A DNA stretch of 64,000 nucleotides from contig OZ257145.1 of NCBI GenBank assembly GCA_965279315.1, positions 186,001-250,000 on the forward strand, in the 5' to 3' direction. Below are positions 52,227-61,200 of the stretch, piece after piece. Under the pieces are notes generated by a model, which saw only the letters and a list, made by a program, of their open reading frames with translations, did no database searches and was not told the DNA's origin. A program made the position numbers and the translations under genes. The first letter of the stretch is position 1; each line of letters begins with the position of its first letter. Source of the stretch: JAPWJZ01 sp965279315. GTDB lineage: Bacteria > Pseudomonadota > Alphaproteobacteria > Micavibrionales > UBA2020.

Positions 52227-55200
52227 TCAGGTCTTCGGCGCTTCGTCGGTCAGCGCGCGCACCAGCTTGTCATGTTTGCTCTGGTAATAACGCGCGGCGT
52301 CATCCAGCTGTTGTGACGTGGTTTTGCGGTACATGTCTTTTTCGGTCGCCGTCAGTTTTTCCGCGATATCGGAGGCGGGCTTTTGTGCATGGCGCATCAA
52401 TGCCTGGAACAGCGGGTTCTGGTCATACATTTCCGAAGCCGCACCATGCTCTTTCTGGTCATTATGCATGCGCGCGCGTTCTTCGACGGTCAGCGGGCCC
52501 ACGACATCTGCAAAGCGGCCTTCGAAGCCATGGTCGCGCGTGACTTCGCTGTCGTTGCCGAATACGTCATCGACTTCCTGCTGCTGCAGGTCGCTGCCCG
52601 TGAAATCAATCCCGCGCACCGTCGTCAGGATATAGTTGTCCAGAAGGCCAAGATCGCCGAGCTGGCGCAGCCCGCCATTGTTCGACTGGGGCGCGTTGAT
52701 GATGTCCTGCGGCTGCACGAATTCGTTCGTGTCCAGCAGGTCAAAGGTGAATGTTTCCTGATAGGTGTATTCGCCGTCGAACGCCTGTATCGTGACAGTA
52801 TAGGACTTGATCGGCGTCGTTTCATAATCCAGCGTCGCATTCACGACAAGGTCGTTGCCGTTGATCGCGAAGATAGAGGGGGAGCCGATAAAGCTCCAGG
52901 TGAAGGTCGTGTTGTCCGGATCCACCGCGTTCAGGAAGCTTAAATGCCAGCCGAGCGGCGCGTTCTCGGGGAAATAGTTGCGGCTGACATAAATATCCGA
53001 AATCGGATCGTTGACCGGCGTCACGGTAATGGCGAAGATCTTCGCAGGCAGCACGGTTGTGCCGTCGCGCAGCGTGAAACGGAACGTGTCTGCAATCGTC
53101 TCGCCGCCGTCATGTTCGTAACGGATAAGGCCCGCCGCCAATTCCGCCTGCGTGAACGACGTGATTGCAACACCAGGGTTGGTCGAAAGTTCAAGGCGAC
53201 CATGCAGGGGCTGTTGCGTGACGGTATAGATGATATTCCCATCCACCGTATCGACGTCGGTTGAATTCAATTGCGCCGTCGTCAGCGTAACCGTGCCACC
53301 CTCGGGCAACGTGACGCCGTTGTTGGTGACCAGCACGGGCGCATCATCAACCGCTGTGACGTCAATCGTGATCGTATTGGGCGTCGCATCGAAATCCACG
53401 CCGCCATTCGCCGTGCCGCCGTTATCCTGCACCTGGAAGTCAAAGGACGCATAACCCGCACCGTTTTCGTTCAGGGTCGAGAGGAAGGCAAGGCGGCCGG
53501 CAGCAATATCCGTCGCGCTGACGACCTGTCCCGCCGTCACGGCAATGCCGTTCAGCGTCAGGATGCCGTTCACGGGCAGCGTATTGATCGTCACGGACAG
53601 CAGCGTGTTTGCGGGGCTATCCAGCACGTCCGTCATGCCAAAATTCGCGACCGTGAACACATGCGGGATATCTTCGAGCGTCGTTACCGTGCGGTCGGTG
53701 CCGGACGGCTCATCGTTGATGCGCGTGACATCGATCTGGATGCGGTTAGGCGTCTGGTCGAGGTCGAAGCCGCCATTCGCCGTGCCGCCGTCATCCTGCA
53801 ACTGGAAGGTAAATCCGGAATAGTTCGTGCCCGCGCCATTTGCAACCGGTGTAAACACCAGCAAGCCTGCTGAAATATCGGCGGGGTCAACAAACTGGCC
53901 AGCCGTCACAGCGATACCGTTCAGCGTCAGCGTGCCGCCCGCCGGCAATGTCGTGATGCGGATCGCGATCAGGGCATTGGCGGGCGTATCATTCGCATCG
54001 CTGTAAGCGAAATCAGACATCGTGAAGGCGTAGGAAGAATCCTCGAGTAGCGTGACCGTCGCATTGGCGCCCGCCGGCGCATCATTGACGGGGGTGACAT
54101 CGAAGGTGATGGTATTGGGGGACTGGTCGGTGTTCTGACCCGCATTGGCGGTGCCGCCGTTGTCGCGGACCTGGAAGGAGAATGCGGCGTTGGCAGCGCC
54201 GTTGGCGTTGGCGGCGGGCGTGAAGATCAGGAGGCCGCTGTTGATGTTGGCGACGGAGACGACCTGCCCTGCGGTCACCGCAACGCCGTTCAGGCGCAAG
54301 GATCCGGATGAGGGCAGCGTGGTGATGACAACGGCAGAGAGGGCGTTCGCGGGCGTGTCGTTGGCGTCGCTGAAGCCGAACTCGGCGGCGGTCATTATGT
54401 GCGGCGTGTCTTCCAGCGTGGTGATCGTGTTGTCGGCGCCGGCGGGCGCATCGTTCACGGGGGTCACGTTGATCGTCATGGTGTTCGGGGTCGCATCAAG
54501 GTCGGCGCCACCGTTTGCAACGCCGCCGTTATCCCGCACCTGGAAGGTGAAGCCCGCGTAACCCGCGCCATTTGCATCCGCTGCCGCGATGAAGTGCAGC
54601 AGGCCGCCATTGATGTCGGCGACCGAGATGACCTGGCCCGCCGTGACCGCAACGCCGTTCAGCGTGAGGGAGCCGCTGGCGGGCAGCGTGTTGACCGTGA
54701 CGCTCAGCAGCGTATTGGCAGGCACGTCGCTGTCGGTGAAGCCGAAGTTGGCGGCGGTGAAGGTGTATTGCGTGTCTTCAAGCGCGGTGACCGTCGTGTC
54801 CGTGCCGGCGGGCGCGTCGTTGACGGGCGTGATCGCGATGTTGAAGGACGCATTCGCAAGCGTCGTGGTGGCGTCACGCAGCGCGAAGGTGAAGCTGTCG
54901 GCTGTGGACTCAAAGCTGTCATGCACGTACTGGATCAGGCCCGATGCCAGTTCCGCCTGCGTGAAGGAAGTGATCGCAACGCCCGGATTGGTGGCAAGCT
55001 CGAGGCGGCCATGCGACGGGCCGCCCGTCACGCTGTAAATGATGTTGGCATCAAGCGTATCGACGTCGGTTGCATTCAGCTGCGCGGTCGTGATGGAGAC
55101 GGTGCCGCCTTCCAGCACGGTCGTGCCGGTGTTGGCCGCCAGCACGGGCGCGTCATCGACAGGCGTCACGTTGACGGTCATGGTGTTCGGGGTCGCATCG

Positions 55201-58200
55201 GTATCGGTGCCGCCGTTTGCCACGCCGCCGTTGTCGCGCACCTGGAAGGTGAAGCTGGCATAAGCCGCGCCGTTCGCGTTCAGCGCGGGCGAGAAACGCA
55301 GCAGGCCGGCCGCGATATCGGCCGCCATCACGCTCTGGCCCGCCGTCACCGCGACACCGTTCAGGGTGAGCGTGCCGTTCAGGGGCAGCGCGCCGATGGT
55401 GACCGACAGCAGCGTGTTCGCGGGCACGTCATGGGTGTCCGTCAGGCCGAAGTTGGCGACGGTAAAGGCATAGGCCGTGTCTTCCAGCGTCGTGACGGTG
55501 GTGTCCGCCCCTGCAGGGGCGTCGTTCACCGGCGTCACGTTGACGGTCATGGTGTTCGGGGTCGCGTCGGTATCGGCGCCGCCATTTGCAGTGCCGCCGT
55601 CATCCTGCACGCGGAAGGTGAAGTTCGCATAACCCGTGCCGTTCGCATCGGTTGCAGGCGTAAAGACCAGCAGCCCACTGTTGATGTCGGCGACCGAGAC
55701 GACCGCGCCCGCTGTCACCGCAATACCGTTCAGCGTCAGGCTGCCGTTCAACGGCAGGGCCGAGATGATGACGGAGGAGAACAGGTTCGCCGGACTGTCG
55801 CCCAGGTCGGTAAAGCCGAAGTTCGCCGCCGTGAACGCGTAAGCCGTGTCCTCCAGCGTCGTGACCGTCGTATCAGCGCCCGCAGGCGCGTCGTTGACCG
55901 GGGTCACGTTGAAGGTGATCGTGTTGGGCGACTGGTCGGTATCAACGCCACCGAAGGCCGTACCGCCGTTGTCGCGCACCTGGAAGGTGAAGGCCGCGTA
56001 AGCCGCGCCGTTCGCGTTCAGGGCGGGCGTGAAGACCAGCAGCCCGCTGTTGATGTTCGCAGCCGACACCACCTGCCCCGCCGTGACAGCCACGCCGTTC
56101 AGGCGCAGCGTGCCCGCCGTCGGCAGCATCGTGATCACGACGGCCGAGAGCGCGTTCGCGGGCGTGTCGTTCGGGTCGCTGAACCCGAACTCCGCAGCCG
56201 TCATCACATGCGCCGTATCCTCCAGCGTCGTGATCGTGTTGTCCGCGCCCGCAGGCGCATCGTTCACGGACGTCACGTTCACCGTCATCGTGTTCGCAGA
56301 CTGGTCAAGGTCAACACCGCCATTCGCCGTGCCGCCGGTGTCCTGAACCTGGAAGGTGAAAGAGCCATAGCCAACGCCGCTCGCATCCGGAACAGGCGCA
56401 AAGTGCAGCAGGCCGCTACTGATATCGGCAAGGCTGATCGATTGACCCGCCGTCACTGCCACGCCGTTCAGGGTCACCGTGCCATTCACGGGCAACGTCG
56501 AGATCACAACTGCCGAGAGCGCATTCGGGGACGGCGCATCGTTCAAATCCGTAAAGCCGAAATTGGCGGCGGTAAACGTATAATCGGTATTTTCCAGCGT
56601 CGTGACCGTTGTGTCCGCACCGGCGGGTGCGTCATTGACGGAGGTCACATTGAACGTGACCGTATTCGCCGTTGCATCCGTATTAATGCCGCCATTCGCC
56701 GTGCCGCCGTCATCCTGCACGCGGAAGGTGAAGTTCGCGTAAGCAGCGCCATTTGCATTCAGTGCAGGCGTGAAGACCAGCAGGCCGCTGTTGATATCGG
56801 CGACCGCGACAATCTGGCCCGCCGTCACCGCAACGCCGTTCAGTCTCAGGTTGCCGACTGCGGGCAGCGTCGAGATGATCACCGACGAGAAAGCATTGGC
56901 CGGGGAATCCGAAGCATCCGTAAAGCCAAAGGTGGCTGCCGTCACGACATAGGGCGTGTCTTCCAGCGTTGTGACAGTGATATCTGCGCCTGCGGGCGCG
57001 TCATTCACCGACGTCACGTTGATCGTCATGCTGTTCGGGGTTGCGTCAGTATCCACGCCGCCATTCGCTGTACCGCCGTTGTCACGCACCTGGAAGGTGA
57101 AGTTTGCGTAGCCTGCACCATTTGCATTCGCCACCGGCACAAAACGCAGCAGACCGGCGGCGATATCAGCCGCAGCCACTGACTGGCCTGCCGTCACCGC
57201 AACACCGTTCAATGTCAGGCTGCCATTCACAGGTAGCGTGGCGATCGCGACGGACAGCACCGTGTTTGCGGGCGTATCATGCGTATCGGTCATGCCGAAA
57301 TTCGCAACCGTAAAGGTATATGTCGTATCTTCCAGTGTCGTGACCGTCGTATCAGCACCCGCAGGCGCATCGTTGACCGGGGTCACGTTGATCGTCATGG
57401 TATTGGGGGTCGCATCGATATCGGACCCGCCATTCGCCGTGCCACCGTTGTCCTGCACCTGGAAGTTGAATGCCGCATAACCCGTGCCGTTCGCATCGGC
57501 TGCGGGCGTAAAGACGAGCAGGCCAGCATTGATATCGGCGACCATGACACTCTGGTTCAGCGTCACAGCGACGCCGTTCAGGGTCAGGCTGCCATTCACC
57601 GGCAGGCTGGAAATCGTGACGGCCGCAAACAGGTTGGCCGGGCTGTCATTCGGGTCTGTGAAGCCGAAATTCGCTGCGGTAAACGCATAGGGTGCGTCTT
57701 CCAGCGTCGAGACCGTCGCATTGGCACCCGCCGGCGCATCATTGACGGGGGTGACATCGAAGGTGATGGTATTGGGGGACTGGTCGGTGTTCTGACCCGC
57801 ATTGGCGGTGCCGCCGTTGTCGCGGACCTGGAAGGAGAATGCGGCGTTGGCAGCGCCGTTGGCGTTGGCGGCGGGCGTGAAGATCAGGAGGCCGCTGTTG
57901 ATGTTGGCGACGGAGACGACCTGCCCTGCGGTCACCGCAACGCCGTTCAGGCGCAAGGATCCGGATGAGGGCAGCGTGGTGATGACAACGGCAGAGAGGG
58001 CGTTCGCGGGCGTGTCGTTGGCGTCGCTGAAGCCGAACTCGGCGGCGGTCATTATGTGCGGCGTGTCTTCCAGCGTGGTGATCGTGTTGTCGGCGCCGGC
58101 GGGCGCATCGTTCACGGGGGTCACGTTGATCGTCATGGTGTTCGGGGTCGCATCAAGGTCGGCGCCACCGTTTGCAACGCCGCCGTTATCCCGCACCTGG

Positions 58201-61200
58201 AAGGTGAAGCCCGCGTAACCCGCGCCATTTGCATCCGCTGCCGCGATGAAGTGCAGCAGGCCGCCATTGATGTCGGCGACCGAGATGACCTGGCCCGCCG
58301 TGACCGCAACGCCGTTCAGCGTGAGGGAGCCGCTGGCGGGCAGCGTGTTGACCGTGACGCTCAGCAGCGTATTGGCAGGCACGTCGCTGTCGGTGAAGCC
58401 GAAGTTGGCGGCGGTGAAGGTGTATTGCGTGTCTTCAAGCGCGGTGACCGTCGTGTCCGTGCCGGCGGGCGCGTCGTTGACGGGCGTGATCGCGATGTTG
58501 AAGGACGCATTCGCAAGCGTCGTGGTGGCGTCACGCAGCGCGAAGGTGAAGCTGTCGGCTGTGGACTCAAAGCTGTCATGCACGTACTGGATCAGGCCCG
58601 ATGCCAGTTCCGCCTGCGTGAAGGAAGTGATCGCAACGCCCGGATTGGTGGCAAGCTCGAGGCGGCCATGCGACGGGCCGCCCGTCACGCTGTAAATGAT
58701 GTTGGCATCAAGCGTATCGACGTCGGTTGCATTCAGCTGCGCGGTCGTGATGGAGACGGTGCCGCCTTCCAGCACGGTCGTGCCGGTGTTGGCCGCCAGC
58801 ACGGGCGCGTCATCGACAGGCGTCACGTTGACGGTCATGGTGTTCGGGGTCGCATCGGTATCGGTGCCGCCGTTTGCCACGCCGCCGTTGTCGCGCACCT
58901 GGAAGGTGAAGCTGGCATAAGCCGCGCCGTTCGCGTTCAGCGCGGGCGAGAAACGCAGCAGGCCGGCCGCGATATCGGCCGCCATCACGCTCTGGCCCGC
59001 CGTCACCGCGACACCGTTCAGGGTGAGCGTGCCGTTCAGGGGCAGCGCGCCGATGGTGACCGACAGCAGCGTGTTCGCGGGCACGTCATGGGTGTCCGTC
59101 AGGCCGAAGTTGGCGACGGTAAAGGCATAGGCCGTGTCTTCCAGCGTCGTGACGGTGGTGTCCGCCCCTGCAGGGGCGTCGTTCACCGGCGTCACGTTGA
59201 CGGTCATGGTGTTCGGGGTCGCGTCGGTATCGGCGCCGCCATTTGCAGTGCCGCCGTCATCCTGCACGCGGAAGGTGAAGTTCGCATAACCCGTGCCGTT
59301 CGCATCGGTTGCAGGCGTAAAGACCAGCAGCCCACTGTTGATGTCGGCGACCGAGACGACCGCGCCCGCTGTCACCGCAATACCGTTCAGCGTCAGGCTG
59401 CCGTTCAACGGCAGGGCCGAGATGATGACGGAGGAGAACAGGTTCGCCGGACTGTCGCCCAGGTCGGTAAAGCCGAAGTTCGCCGCCGTGAACGCGTAAG
59501 CCGTGTCCTCCAGCGTCGTGACCGTCGTATCAGCGCCCGCAGGCGCGTCGTTGACCGGGGTCACGTTGAAGGTGATCGTGTTGGGCGACTGGTCGGTATC
59601 AACGCCACCGAAGGCCGTACCGCCGTTGTCGCGCACCTGGAAGGTGAAGGCCGCGTAAGCCGCGCCGTTCGCGTTCAGGGCGGGCGTGAAGACCAGCAGC
59701 CCGCTGTTGATGTTCGCAGCCGACACCACCTGCCCCGCCGTGACAGCCACGCCGTTCAGGCGCAGCGTGCCCGCCGTCGGCAGCATCGTGATCACGACGG
59801 CCGAGAGCGCGTTCGCGGGCGTGTCGTTCGGGTCGCTGAACCCGAACTCCGCAGCCGTCATCACATGCGCCGTATCCTCCAGCGTCGTGATCGTGTTGTC
59901 CGCGCCCGCAGGCGCATCGTTCACGGACGTCACGTTCACCGTCATCGTGTTCGCAGACTGGTCAAGGTCAACACCGCCATTCGCCGTGCCGCCGGTGTCC
60001 TGAACCTGGAAGGTGAATACAGCATTTGCGGCGCCCGTCGTGCCGGGTGCGGGCGCGAATGACAATAGGCCGGCCGTAATATCGGTAGCCAGAATGCTTT
60101 GGCCAGCCGTTACCGCAACACCGTTCAGGGTCAGAGCGCCGCTGGCCGGCAGGGTCGTAATCGTGACGGCGAAGAGAGTGTTTGCGGGAGAATCATTCGG
60201 GTCGGTGAAGCCGAAATTCGCGGTGGTGAAGGTAATCGCGGTGTCTTCCGCGGTCGTCACGGTGTTGTTCGCGCCAGCGGGCGCATCGTTCACCGCCGTG
60301 ACCGCGATCGTCATCGTGTTTGGCGAGGCATCGAAGTTCACGCCGCCGTTTGCCGTGCCGCCATCATCACGCACCTGAAAGGTGAAGCTGGCATATGTTG
60401 CGCCGTTGCCATTGAGCGCGGGGCTGTAGCGCAGCAAGCCTGAGGTGATATCCGTGGCAAGAATGCTTTGACCGACCGTCACTGCCGTGCCATTCAAGGT
60501 CAACGCGCCGGACACCGGTAATGTAGTGATGGTCACCGACAAGAAGCTGTTTGCGGGGCTGTCATTCGGGTCCATGAAGCCGAAATTCGTGGTCGTGAAG
60601 GTGTATTGCGTATCTTCCAGCGTTGTCACGGTCGTGTTCGAGCCCGCGGGCGCATCGTTCACGGACGTCACATCAATCGTCATGGTATTCGGCGTCGGGT
60701 CGAGGTCGATGCCGCCATTCGCCGTGCCGCCGTTATCGCGCACCTGGAAGGTAAAACCGGCATTCCCCGCGCCATTGGCGTTCGCAGCCGGGGTGAAGCG
60801 CAGCTGGCCAGAGGTGATGTTTGCGGCCGTGATGCTCTGGCCTGCCGTAACCGAAATGCCGTTCAGCGTCAGGCTGCCGGTCACGGGGAGTGTCGTGATG
60901 GTCACCGACAAAAATGTGTTCGCAGGGCTGTCATTCGGGTCAGTGAAGCCGAAATTCGCGTTCGTGAAGGTGTATGTCGCGTCTTCCAGCACCGTGACCG
61001 TTGTGTTCGTGCCCGCGGGGGCGTCGTTGACGTTCGTGATCGCGATCGTCATGGTATTTGCAGATGCGTCGAGGTCGATGCCGCCATTCGCCGTGCCGCC
61101 GCTATCCTGCACCTGGAAAGTGAAAGCCGCGTTGGTAGCGCCCGTCGCATTAGCAGCAGGCATGAACTGCAACAGGCCGGACCCGATATCCGCCGCCGTG

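Noticed and set aside
54399..57182. A 927-codon plus-strand ORF inside the giant gene
   Set aside because: It is the mirror of the repetitive minus-strand gene. Its translation is Arg/Gly/Val/His-rich with the same periodicity, has no RBS, and a copy recurs at 58056-60062 because of the duplication.
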